Assembly (NCBI GenBank): GCA_026992595.1
Contig: JALWZW010000074.1
Location: 1 to 10,930, forward strand
From: Microcaldota archaeon
GTDB lineage: Archaea > Micrarchaeota > Micrarchaeia > Anstonellales > Bilamarchaeaceae
DNA length: 10,930 nucleotides
Reading direction: 5' to 3'
Shown here: in pieces, positions 1-7,053 of the stretch
Layout: every line of letters begins with the position of its first letter
How positions within the stretch are numbered: the stretch's first letter is position 1
Notes under the pieces: model-generated
Told to the model about the DNA's origin: nothing
Database searches by the model: none
What the model saw: the letters and a program-made list of their open reading frames with translations, nothing else
Program-made: the position numbers and the translations under genes

Positions 1-507
1 GTCCAGCACCCTTATAATATCCTCTTTTCTCTCTTTATCAATCTCATCAAGTATTATCACCGAATTACCTAAATTATCAAGCCCATGTTTAAGGAGTGTT
101 AAAATTTCTAAAAAGCTCATTTCTTTTTTGTTTTTTTCTATACTTAGCGCAGGGTTTAAGGAAAGGGTGAAACTTCTCACAATTAGTTCTGTTTTCTCCA
201 ACAATCGTTTGAACTCTAGAACATGAGTTTGTTGGTAAAGGTAATAGGCAATATCCCTTATCATCTCATATTTATTATCTCTATTCATGACCCTTACAAT
301 AAGCTTTTTCCAACTGGGCTCAAAAATATTAAATAAACTGGTTTTTCCTATCCCTCTCTCGCCTGCCACCCCGATAATTTTTCCTGCTAAACCAGTACAC
401 AAATCATTCAACTTGGCCAACTCTTCCCTTCTATTTATAAATAAATTTATTTCATCCCTTTCCAAAGGCCGATCCTCAAGTTTTTGCATAAGGTCTAACA
501 ACGCCAT
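1..507 (-). CDS. AAA+/STAND-like P-loop ATPase, N-terminal part (cut by window edge)
   Basis: An open frame of 169 codons starts at the ATG at 507 and runs off the left edge without a stop, so the C-terminal part is missing. Seen directly: a lead-in of the type FINRREELAKL (about residues 23-33), a Walker A loop GERGIGKTS (49-57), and a Walker B strand VIILDEID (150-157) with the Asp-Glu pair of ATP-hydrolysing P-loop enzymes. This arrangement is known from archaeal AAA+/STAND ATPases and, more loosely, Orc1/Cdc6-like proteins; which subfamily cannot be told without the C-terminus. The start is supported by a TATA element centred about 26 bases upstream, which predicts a leaderless mRNA, and there is no Shine-Dalgarno site. 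The gene is about one-third G+C in the blocks counted, lower than the protease gene next to it. It is likely transcribed from its own promoter, just after the end of the lipoprotein-protease operon. The partner or substrate is unknown. Confidence 0.85.
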   Translation of the reverse strand, partial: MALLDLMQKLEDRPLERDEINLFINRREELAKLNDLCTGLAGKIIGVAGERGIGKTSLFNIFEPSWKKLIVRVMNRDNKYEMIRDIAYYLYQQTHVLEFKRLLEKTELIVRSFTLSLNPALSIEKNKKEMSFLEILTLLKHGLDNLGNSVIILDEIDKERKEDIIRVLD

Positions 508-522
508 GATAAAAATGTGGGT

Positions 523-536
523 AAAAGAGGTTTAAA
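523..536 (-). promoter_or_regulatory. TATA-type promoter of the ATPase gene
   Basis: On the minus strand the element reads TTTAAACCTCTTTT, preceded by AATA. The TTTAAA core (531-536) is centred 26.5 bases before the ATG at 507, where archaeal transcription usually begins about 25 bases after the TATA box, so the message should be leaderless. The identical 14 bases occur at the lipoprotein operon promoter (6965-6978). Confidence 0.7.
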
Positions 537-540
537 TATT

Positions 541-591
541 TTACGACATTTACGGCATTTTGCTTACGACATCTTACGGCATTTACGACAT
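541..591 (-). repeat. Five 9-bp direct repeats upstream of the ATPase TATA box
   Basis: Minus-strand unit ATGYCGTAA, plus-strand TTACGRCAT, at 541-549, 550-558, 564-572, 574-582 and 583-591. The copies alternate A/G/A/G/A at the variable plus-strand base. Spacing between copy starts is 9, 14, 10 and 9 bases. The array abuts the TATA box on its upstream side and its nearest copy covers the expected BRE (TFB-binding) position, so a transcription-factor operator is the simplest reading. The last copy also supplies the Met-Ser-stop end of the protease gene. Confidence 0.75.
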
Positions 592-2175
592 GCCTCTATT
601 TTTCTTGTGTCTTAACGCAACAATGGTTACAGCAGATAAAAGCAGGGAAAGAGCAGCCACTCCCACCATAAAATTAAATTTATTTTCCGGTATTGCCTCA
701 CTCATCTCATTAGTGGCTTTTTCCAACTCTTCAGCAAACAAAAGGGTTCTCCTTGCTCCTTCTTCAGACCCCACCGCTTTTAAATAAGCGGCATGAGAGG
801 CATAGACGCGAGGCCAGAGATTTTTGAAAGAGGTAGCAGTGGGCTTCTCCCCTGCCTGCGCCTTTATCCCGCTTATAACAAAGGCCGCATCATAAATAGC
901 AGCGCCATAAAGCCCTTTTTCATAAGAATTTTGGGCGATAATTAAGCGGTTCAAAAGCTCCCCTTCTGGGGAGAGTTTTCGCGCCTCTTCTATTTTCCTA
1001 TAAGCAATATCTGCCCATATTGCCTGGTCAACCATCTTGCCGCTCGCAGGCGCGCCCTCATAAAGCGCCTTTGCAACTCCGCACCATGCCTCTCCATAAG
1101 CAAGTTCATTAAAAAGTATAAATTGCTCTATTTTAAGTGCATCCTCATCTAAGGAAAGAGAGAGGCGGTCTCGAGCCCACTGCTCCCTCAGTTGAGCGCC
1201 CACAATCCATTCAAAATTCTCATCAGTCATCGCTTTGCGCTTAATTTGACTTAAGCAAATACCAATACGCCCCTTTTCGCGCGGAATATCCACAGAGCCG
1301 CTCTCAAGCGCCGCTACGGTGCGGGCGTCAATATAAGATAAAAAGGCGTCGTTGGCAGCGGAAAAGAGATAGTTTTTCTCCTTTAGGGCGCGCTGGAAGG
1401 CAATTTTTTCTTCAAAAAAGGAGCGCAACTCCTCATTGCTAATGCCCCCTACCACCTCGCGCTCCCTTGCAACCATGGCGTCCACCAAAGGCGCAAACCG
1501 CTCCACTTCATCAGGATAAGGAGAAAGAGAAGAAGGGTCAGGGGAAGAAAGGGATAAAGAGAGGGGGCGAGGAGGGATGGAGGTGTTATTGAACATGAAG
1601 GCGAACAATTCGTCTAAATTGTTGGTCTCTACCACAGAAATATTGTACCGCTCTTCCAATTTTTCCACCAAAAGGCGCTCAAAAACTGATTCTAATGGAG
1701 TTACCATATATTTAAAACCGCCTTTGGCAGCAGCGCGCGTCTTCTCATAGAGCCCTCCTACCGGCCCTAAAGAATCCCCCTCAATAGCACCGGTTATAAC
1801 AGTATCGTTTCTAAAAGGAATTCCTGTAATCGCAGAATAAATCATCACAGACATTGCAGCGCCTGCGCTGGGCCCATCAATAAGCGAAGTGCTGCCTTTT
1901 TCAAATGAGATTAAAAGGTTGCAGGCGCGGTTAGCTCTGCGGAAGGCATAAAAAGCAGCATTTTCTATAGAAGATTGGGTGGCAGTACCTATTTTAGGAG
2001 GGATGGAGATAAAAAGCTCTCCTGGTCCGGGAAAGGATGTTACCGAGAGGTTAACAAGGCGGGCGCCGCTCCCTACCACTGCAGGGACAAGCATAGAAGC
2101 AGTGGAATTGCATTCCTGAGGCGCGCCTGCAAAGAGAAGAGAGATAAAAAATAAAACAATAAACAACTTCTTCAT
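583..2175 (-). CDS. Secreted, membrane-anchored Lon-like S16 serine protease (archaeal type)
   Basis: 530 aa. Seen directly: an N-terminal signal-like segment (KK followed by a hydrophobic stretch to about residue 17), a Lon-type proteolytic domain (about 25-200) with DGPSAGAAMS around Ser103, TGAIEGDSLGPVGG, and Lys145 in GLYEKTRAA, matching the Ser-Lys dyad of family S16. A helical region of about 300 residues follows, then one transmembrane segment (about 502-521) and a basic tail RHKKNRGMS. No AAA+ domain is present, unlike classical Lon. The fold order matches archaeal predicted serine proteases related to Lon (COG1750-like). Inferred topology: protease domain outside, short tail in the cytoplasm. 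It is the last gene of the operon; its ATG lies 8 bases after the acetyltransferase stop, with a GGGGG Shine-Dalgarno site. Likely role: processing or quality control of surface or exported proteins; the substrate is unknown, and the lipoprotein of the same operon is a candidate. Confidence 0.88.
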   Translation of the reverse strand: MKKLFIVLFFISLLFAGAPQECNSTASMLVPAVVGSGARLVNLSVTSFPGPGELFISIPPKIGTATQSSIENAAFYAFRRANRACNLLISFEKGSTSLIDGPSAGAAMSVMIYSAITGIPFRNDTVITGAIEGDSLGPVGGLYEKTRAAAKGGFKYMVTPLESVFERLLVEKLEERYNISVVETNNLDELFAFMFNNTSIPPRPLSLSLSSPDPSSLSPYPDEVERFAPLVDAMVAREREVVGGISNEELRSFFEEKIAFQRALKEKNYLFSAANDAFLSYIDARTVAALESGSVDIPREKGRIGICLSQIKRKAMTDENFEWIVGAQLREQWARDRLSLSLDEDALKIEQFILFNELAYGEAWCGVAKALYEGAPASGKMVDQAIWADIAYRKIEEARKLSPEGELLNRLIIAQNSYEKGLYGAAIYDAAFVISGIKAQAGEKPTATSFKNLWPRVYASHAAYLKAVGSEEGARRTLLFAEELEKATNEMSEAIPENKFNFMVGVAALSLLLSAVTIVALRHKKNRGMS

Positions 2176-2178
2176 TTT

Positions 2179-2183
2179 CCCCC
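2179..2183 (-). promoter_or_regulatory. Shine-Dalgarno site of the S16 protease gene
   Basis: The minus strand reads AAGGGGG and then AAA before the ATG at 2175. The site directly follows the stop of the upstream acetyltransferase gene, so translation is probably coupled. Confidence 0.6.
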
Positions 2184-2750
2184 TTATTTCACCTTTTTAA
2201 ATACCAAGATACCTTTGGGCGTTCTTGCAAACTTATACCCCTCATCCCAATAAATCATCTCTAATTTAGTCCCTGCCTCTTTTATATACTCGCCAATATC
2301 CTCAGACGGAATATCCTCTTCTAAATAACTCACCACAAAAGAGTAGCCGCGCCTTTTTGCCTCCTCTTCTCTTTCTCTTATAAGCATCCTTCTTATGCCG
2401 CGCCCCTCAAAAGAAAGCAGCACTGCGGGGTCTTCTAAGAAAAGGGCGTTTGCCTGCCCGCCCACTACATCCACCGCTTTCTCATCAAACCGCGCAGGCC
2501 ATGCTAGGCCGACGCCCACAATCATCCTGTTAACAGTTGCGCCAAAACTCATCCCAAAGCGAATAATCTCCTGCAGTTCGCTTTCAGTCACATCAAAAGA
2601 GCATTTCCGCATAACTTTAGTGGATTCCTCCACATCTTCGCTATCCAGCCGCTTTATCTCAATGTTTTCATGCTCCCATTTATAAACAAATCTGGGCTTT
2701 TCCGCCTGCTTTTTTACCTCCTTTTTCCTCTCCCTAATCATCCTCTCCAT
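2184..2750 (-). CDS. GNAT-like N-acetyltransferase
   Basis: 188 aa from the ATG at 2750. That start lies one base after the zinc-ribbon stop, with a GAGG motif (2761-2764) ten bases upstream; a TTG at 2759 would add three residues but leaves one base after GAGG, so it is less likely. The first 20 residues are highly charged (MERMIRERKKEVKKQ). The rest looks like a GNAT fold: a hydrophobic strand IVGVGLAW, then LLSFEGRGIRRML (GRGIRRML about 116-123), which resembles the acetyl-CoA pyrophosphate loop R/QxxGxG/A followed by a helix EREEEAKRRGY and a strand FVVSYLE. The acceptor could be a protein amine or a small molecule; nothing in the sequence decides this. There is no signal peptide, so it should act in the cytoplasm. 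It sits between the zinc-ribbon and protease genes in one operon. Assignment to GNAT rests on motif A only; the arginine-rich loop is not a perfect match. Confidence 0.65.
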   Translation of the reverse strand: MERMIRERKKEVKKQAEKPRFVYKWEHENIEIKRLDSEDVEESTKVMRKCSFDVTESELQEIIRFGMSFGATVNRMIVGVGLAWPARFDEKAVDVVGGQANALFLEDPAVLLSFEGRGIRRMLIREREEEAKRRGYSFVVSYLEEDIPSEDIGEYIKEAGTKLEMIYWDEGYKFARTPKGILVFKKVK

Positions 2751-2751
2751 G

Positions 2752-3084
2752 CTATACAAACCTCGTTCCGCACACAGGGCAGGAGGTTAAAAACTCATTC
2801 ATTTTATAATTACATATAGGGCAAATATAATAAGTTTTCGGGGGGCGCTCTCCCTCCGCTTCAAAGCGATGATAGCATTTTTCGCATTTTTCCGCGTCTA
2901 AATCATTGGGGTGGCCGCATTGGGGACAGCGCTTTCTGAACATGCTTTTTATGCGTACCCCGCATTTAGGGCAGCGCTTCATGGTAAGCACAACGGTCTC
3001 TCCGCAATTAGGGCATTTCTGCTTTTGAAGGCGGAATTTTGAAGGGCGCCTAAAAAAACCTTTAATAATATCTAAAAGCCCCAT
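2752..3084 (-). CDS. Triple zinc-ribbon protein
   Basis: 110 aa from the ATG at 3084, six bases after a perfect GGAGG; a GTG at 3090 gives two more residues but touches the Shine-Dalgarno site, so the ATG is preferred. Six CxxC knuckles are visible at residues 24-27, 38-41, 53-56, 67-70, 88-91 and 102-105, which pair into three zinc ribbons. The middle one, with CPQCGHPN and CEKC, resembles the double zinc-ribbon (DZR) family. The N-terminus MGLLDIIKGFFRRPSKF looks like a short amphipathic, basic helix that could touch the membrane or RNA; this is inference. No catalytic domain is present, so it is probably an adaptor or scaffold. The upstream lipoprotein gene ends at the TGA at 3087-3089, two bases before this start, so the two are translationally coupled. 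Confidence 0.8.
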   Translation of the reverse strand: MGLLDIIKGFFRRPSKFRLQKQKCPNCGETVVLTMKRCPKCGVRIKSMFRKRCPQCGHPNDLDAEKCEKCYHRFEAEGERPPKTYYICPICNYKMNEFLTSCPVCGTRFV

Positions 3085-3086
3085 AT

Positions 3087-6000
3087 TCACCCTCCAAATC
3101 CACCTGCTCCAATGCCCGGCCCAATACCAGGCCCTATATCAAACCCGCCCAAATCTGGTAGGCCAATATCCCAAGGCGGGGGAAGTTCAGGCACTGCAGC
3201 GCCTGAAGGGGTGCATTCCATTACATAATCTCTAAAGGTGGTGCCGCTAAATCCGCAAATGGCGCCCACCGCATTCATATCCACCCCTTCACCAGCGCAG
3301 GAAACCGAAGTATCACCATTAGCAGGGAAAATGAGCGGCTGGGTGTTAGGGTTGGAAATCTTCACTCCATAAAAACTCATCTTGGTTCTCTCATCCCCTT
3401 CACCCACCTCCACACAGCATTTTTGGCCTTTTGGTAAAGCGGCAAGAACATCTGAATAGAAATCAGGGTTTTCCACCAAATCTTCCCCTAAAACCACAAA
3501 TTCTTTGATGGTACCATTTCTATAATAGATGGTACAATCAATGCGGTCATAAAGGGAGCAGGGGGTGCACTCCTCAGTAATTCTATTATCAGGGCAGCGA
3601 TATTGAGCGGAAGGGAAGGCATCTTCAGGAAGCGCGCATTCCTTGCCATCATCACAAGCGCGAGAGCACCTCCCGCTTAAAATATCTAAATCAGTGCAGG
3701 GCACACATTGAGTTGCAGAAGGATTGGGGTAGGGCTGTATAATGGTGGAAAGTTGGGAAGTGGATATTGCGGTTGACCCTTTTTCTAAACCACAAAAACT
3801 AAAGGGATTTTTTATACCTCTTCCACCTGAAACCAAAACATGAGGCAAGCCGCTACTGTCCCTTACAATATCCACAACCACCCCCATAATGCCTGACTTT
3901 ATAAGGAAGAGTTGGTTATCTATAATATTTCTCACATAAGATTCACTGGTAGCACCTTCTGTAGGAATGGTAAGCAAAACTATAGAGGGCTTTCCTCTCC
4001 CCTCCTCAGGCGTATTTAAGAGTTTGTAAGAGATGCTCGCTAAATCAAGCAGCGCTTCGCCAACCACCTGTTCACGGGGCGGCCCGCCCACAGTAGGAGC
4101 AGGCATGGAATGCTTTAAAACAACCAAATCAATATAAAGCGAAGAGAGCGGATGCTGAAGGAGTTGCCTCACTTCAGAAAGCGGCTCCTCAGCCACTTCC
4201 ATATTAGAAACCCTAAACGCCACCAAGCATCTGGGACAAGCATCTTTGACGCTTTTGGCGCGCATATATATATCTTCAGGAGAGGAAGTTTGAGCATCAC
4301 CTACCACCACAACCACAGCGCCTTGATTATCTAGCACTTTGGTAAGTTCCCCTTCCACATAAGCATTTAATGCAGTGGAGCTGTCAGAATAATCGCTTAA
4401 ATCTAACACAGGCATAACCCCCTCGCGCAAGTACTTCTCTAACCTATACTTGAGCAGAGGGCCTGGAGGGTCTGTTAAAGAACTTGGCTGAGAGAAGGAG
4501 ACATTGAACTCTCTGTTCTCCCCTGTAAATGTGTATTTAGTAGGAAAAACGCCAGAAGGCTGAGATGCCCAATCAGAGAGAACCACTTTTTGGTAAGCCA
4601 AAGTAGAGGCGGTGCAGGGCTCGCACCATCCAAAAGTAAGCGTTTTGGGCATTAAAGTGGTGGGGTCAAGTTCGCACCTTGTCCCAAACATCCACTTATC
4701 ACCGCTTTTCTTGCCAATGAGCAGGAAGAAATCTTTTGCTACCAGCGCTTCATAAGCAAGCACCCCATCATCCGCAAAAGCAGACCCTAAACCTATTATA
4801 TTATCAACAGTAGCAAACATCCCTTCAGGCGGTGCGTTTTTGCCATTAAAGTTCCTCTGCGCCTCTAAAATAGCAGGTAGCGAAGTTATAAGATAGCCCT
4901 TTTTCTCCAACTCAGGATGGACATGGTCGTTATGTGTAGCAACATCGGTGAGTTTAAGTTTTTCAACAGCCAAAACCCAAGGATAGGACATTATAACCAG
5001 GTCTGCAGGATTTATAATCGCTTCAGAGTATGTGGAAGCCACATAGCGCAGCTTTTTTACAAAAAAGGGCAAAAAGGTTTTGCTCAAAACAGTACCATAT
5101 TGACCTCCCCCTCCCGGCGCAGGATAAGCGTCAGGCAAGAACAACGCTTTTAAGCCAGCGGGTGAATCGTCAAAAGCGACAGGTTGAGTGAAAGAAAGGT
5201 CTGCGCCGCATTCCCTGAAGAGCATGGTGTCTTCTATTTCATCTCTATCAACCACTGCCCAGCCAATAACAGCAGAGGTTGCGCTATCAGTATTCACTTT
5301 CTCCACATTACCTATAAATACAAAACCGCCCAGCGGTATTTCAGAGAATGAAGGGATATGCTCGCTTGCATAAAATTGATCTTGCGGAAGAGTGTCGCTA
5401 TAAACTGAGGAAGTGGAAGGGGGAAAAGCGTAACGGCCTTCAGCATCATCTCGGCTGTAAGTGGGCTCGGCAGTTGTTCTAACAACCCTTTGAGGCCTTC
5501 CCCAAATCAGTTGGGGGAAATTATCCACTTTATCACCACCCTCATCAGAGCGGTCATCTAAAAGACAGCCGAATTTAAGCCATGCGGCCAAAGTTTGATT
5601 CCTGGCTTCAGAATTTTTATTGGTAGGCACCAGGTCCCGGCCTTTTACAGGCGAGTCGTCGCTGCTGTCATCATCTATCTTCGTCCATTCAGCCACCCAA
5701 ACAGTTTCAAAAAGCGGTACATCTTCAAGGAGAAGACCATAATTAATAATATTACAGCGCGCATTAGCATCTCCCGGCCTATTATTCCCTTCCACATCAA
5801 AGTAAAGCGGCACCACATTTACGCCTGCATATTCAAACTTTAATTGCCCGCCATCTAAATAAACGCGCTTTGTAGGGGGGCAGAAGAGCACACTGTTTCC
5901 TTCAATGTTAGCAATCCCGCAATCACTCACCACCGCCCTTCCATCCACGCTTTGGAACACAATACGGCTGTAAGAATCAGTGGAACAAGCACCTGAATAG

Positions 6001-6950
6001 CATTGAGGGGTACCCATCACACATTCAAAAGGAGCGCGCCCTATAGGACCAGATAGCCCAAACATATCAGCGCCATAAGCATCTATCAAGCCCTTCTTAT
6101 AATCCACCACATCCAACTCTCTAAATACATAATCCCTTGTCTCGCCGCCACCTAAACGGCGCTGTTCCAACCTAAAAGATTCAAAATCATAATTATTATA
6201 ATCAGGGAGCGGCGCATCTAACGGGTCTGTCCTATCTGCAGGGCCAGGACTCCCTAACATAGCATCTCCTGAGATGCATGCAGGAAGGTCTTCCTGCGGG
6301 TCAAAAGGATTTTTATCCTCAGCAGTTATATAATTAATATATCGGTCAATAAGCCCATCCTGAGTGGGGCGAGAGGAGCAGAAGCGGTCAGTGATAGGAA
6401 GGAAGTAGCGATATTGCTCATACTCCTCAAAACTATCTCCAAAGCCAATGCGAAAGACATTGACGCTTCCGTCCCCATTTTTCATTAGATTGTTGAAAAA
6501 TTCGCTTTGAGTGGGCATAAAACGGCAACCTACCCCGTAAAAATTCTGCGCCTGCCCTTCCTCCCCTTCAGCCAGCCCAACACCCCCCACATCCACCGGC
6601 TCGCCTTTTTCAACCACAGTGACAGGAAGGGCAGGTTTAGGGTTAAAAGCAAAATCTCCGCACACCATAGCAGTGCAGTTCCCGGTCAAACAAGGCAAAA
6701 GTTCTTCGGTTTTACAGGTAGGTACTGTAACCTCCCTCTCATCTATGGTGATATTGCACAACCCTTCTTGCTCGCCCACCACTTCACAGGGAACAGAAAG
6801 CTCGTTTCCTTCAGCATCTGCATAAGAGCAACCCACAACATTGCCTTCTGCGTCATATTCAAACCTGCAACACCCTAATTTTTTAGGAGGAGAAAGGCAG
6901 CCAGCCAAGAAAAACAGCGCAACTAAAAGCAAAATAAAAAATCGGCGCAT
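3087..6950 (-). CDS. Giant cysteine-rich surface lipoprotein
   Basis: 1287 aa from the ATG at 6950; a TTG directly upstream (6953) would add one Met, but the ATG fits the promoter distance. Seen directly: a signal peptide with two Arg, a hydrophobic core and a lipobox LAGC with the likely lipidated Cys18. About 40 cysteines are spread along the chain, which argues for a disulfide-rich protein outside the cell. N-terminal Cys-rich part to about residue 100; then a long region of unrecognised fold. At about 840-1075 regularly spaced hydrophobic strands (MPVLDLSDY, AVVVVVGDA, LVAFRVS, IDLVVLK, SIVLLTI, GVVVDIV) suggest a beta/alpha barrel, as in glycoside hydrolase-like proteins; no catalytic residues can be assigned. 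CxPC motifs occur at 776-779 (in GWCEPCTAS), 1082-1085 and 1128-1131. The C-terminus is Pro- then Gly-rich (about the last 35 residues). It is the first gene of the operon. I do not recognise the family; the lipoprotein call is firm, the function is unknown. Confidence 0.85.
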   Translation of the reverse strand: MRRFFILLLVALFFLAGCLSPPKKLGCCRFEYDAEGNVVGCSYADAEGNELSVPCEVVGEQEGLCNITIDEREVTVPTCKTEELLPCLTGNCTAMVCGDFAFNPKPALPVTVVEKGEPVDVGGVGLAEGEEGQAQNFYGVGCRFMPTQSEFFNNLMKNGDGSVNVFRIGFGDSFEEYEQYRYFLPITDRFCSSRPTQDGLIDRYINYITAEDKNPFDPQEDLPACISGDAMLGSPGPADRTDPLDAPLPDYNNYDFESFRLEQRRLGGGETRDYVFRELDVVDYKKGLIDAYGADMFGLSGPIGRAPFECVMGTPQCYSGACSTDSYSRIVFQSVDGRAVVSDCGIANIEGNSVLFCPPTKRVYLDGGQLKFEYAGVNVVPLYFDVEGNNRPGDANARCNIINYGLLLEDVPLFETVWVAEWTKIDDDSSDDSPVKGRDLVPTNKNSEARNQTLAAWLKFGCLLDDRSDEGGDKVDNFPQLIWGRPQRVVRTTAEPTYSRDDAEGRYAFPPSTSSVYSDTLPQDQFYASEHIPSFSEIPLGGFVFIGNVEKVNTDSATSAVIGWAVVDRDEIEDTMLFRECGADLSFTQPVAFDDSPAGLKALFLPDAYPAPGGGGQYGTVLSKTFLPFFVKKLRYVASTYSEAIINPADLVIMSYPWVLAVEKLKLTDVATHNDHVHPELEKKGYLITSLPAILEAQRNFNGKNAPPEGMFATVDNIIGLGSAFADDGVLAYEALVAKDFFLLIGKKSGDKWMFGTRCELDPTTLMPKTLTFGWCEPCTASTLAYQKVVLSDWASQPSGVFPTKYTFTGENREFNVSFSQPSSLTDPPGPLLKYRLEKYLREGVMPVLDLSDYSDSSTALNAYVEGELTKVLDNQGAVVVVVGDAQTSSPEDIYMRAKSVKDACPRCLVAFRVSNMEVAEEPLSEVRQLLQHPLSSLYIDLVVLKHSMPAPTVGGPPREQVVGEALLDLASISYKLLNTPEEGRGKPSIVLLTIPTEGATSESYVRNIIDNQLFLIKSGIMGVVVDIVRDSSGLPHVLVSGGRGIKNPFSFCGLEKGSTAISTSQLSTIIQPYPNPSATQCVPCTDLDILSGRCSRACDDGKECALPEDAFPSAQYRCPDNRITEECTPCSLYDRIDCTIYYRNGTIKEFVVLGEDLVENPDFYSDVLAALPKGQKCCVEVGEGDERTKMSFYGVKISNPNTQPLIFPANGDTSVSCAGEGVDMNAVGAICGFSGTTFRDYVMECTPSGAAVPELPPPWDIGLPDLGGFDIGPGIGPGIGAGGFGG
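3091..3095 (-). promoter_or_regulatory. Shine-Dalgarno site of the zinc-ribbon gene
   Basis: GGAGG lies inside the last codons of the lipoprotein gene, six bases before the ATG at 3084. It decides that start over the GTG at 3090. Confidence 0.7.
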
Positions 6951-6964
6951 CAAAAGAGTTAATG

Positions 6965-6978
6965 AAAAGAGGTTTAAA
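6965..6978 (-). promoter_or_regulatory. TATA-type promoter of the lipoprotein-protease operon
   Basis: On the minus strand TTTAAACCTCTTTT; the TTTAAA core (6973-6978) is centred 25.5 bases before the ATG at 6950, so the first gene is predicted to be leaderless. The same 14 bases stand at the ATPase promoter (523-536). There is no Shine-Dalgarno site before 6950. Confidence 0.75.
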
Positions 6979-7021
6979 AACCTTATGAAGCAAGCGATAA
7001 ACGCAGGCAGATAAGAGGCGC

Positions 7022-7030
7022 TTTTTTAAA
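7022..7030 (+). promoter_or_regulatory. TATA-type promoter of the helical-repeat gene
   Basis: TTTTTTAAA on the plus strand; the TTTAAA core (7025-7030) is centred 26.5 bases before the ATG at 7054, again predicting a leaderless mRNA. It lies back to back with the lipoprotein promoter, with about 45 bases between the two TATA boxes that could hold shared operators; no clear inverted repeat is visible there. Confidence 0.7.
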
Positions 7031-7053
7031 CATTTTACCACAAAAAAATAAAC

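Noticed and set aside
541..591. The repeat array as a CRISPR or integration-site array
   Set aside because: Units are 9 bases with gaps of 0-5 bases, too short for CRISPR repeats and spacers, and no integrase or cas gene is present.
287..787. Plus-strand frames opposite the ATPase and across the repeat array
   Set aside because: The minus strand here carries clear Walker A and Walker B motifs and the protease C-terminus; the plus-strand products show no recognisable features.
2751..2759. TTG start giving the acetyltransferase three more residues
   Set aside because: Only one base separates it from the GAGG motif, whereas the ATG at 2750 has a workable distance and directly follows the upstream stop.
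3085..3090. GTG start of the zinc-ribbon gene
   Set aside because: It abuts the GGAGG ribosome site, while the ATG at 3084 has ideal spacing.
4152..6878. Several plus-strand frames of 60-123 codons opposite the lipoprotein gene
   Set aside because: They lie antisense to a continuous 1287-codon gene and show no domain, promoter or ribosome site of their own.
6979..7021. An operator palindrome between the divergent TATA boxes
   Set aside because: Short repeats such as GATAA occur twice, but no inverted repeat of convincing length could be found by eye.
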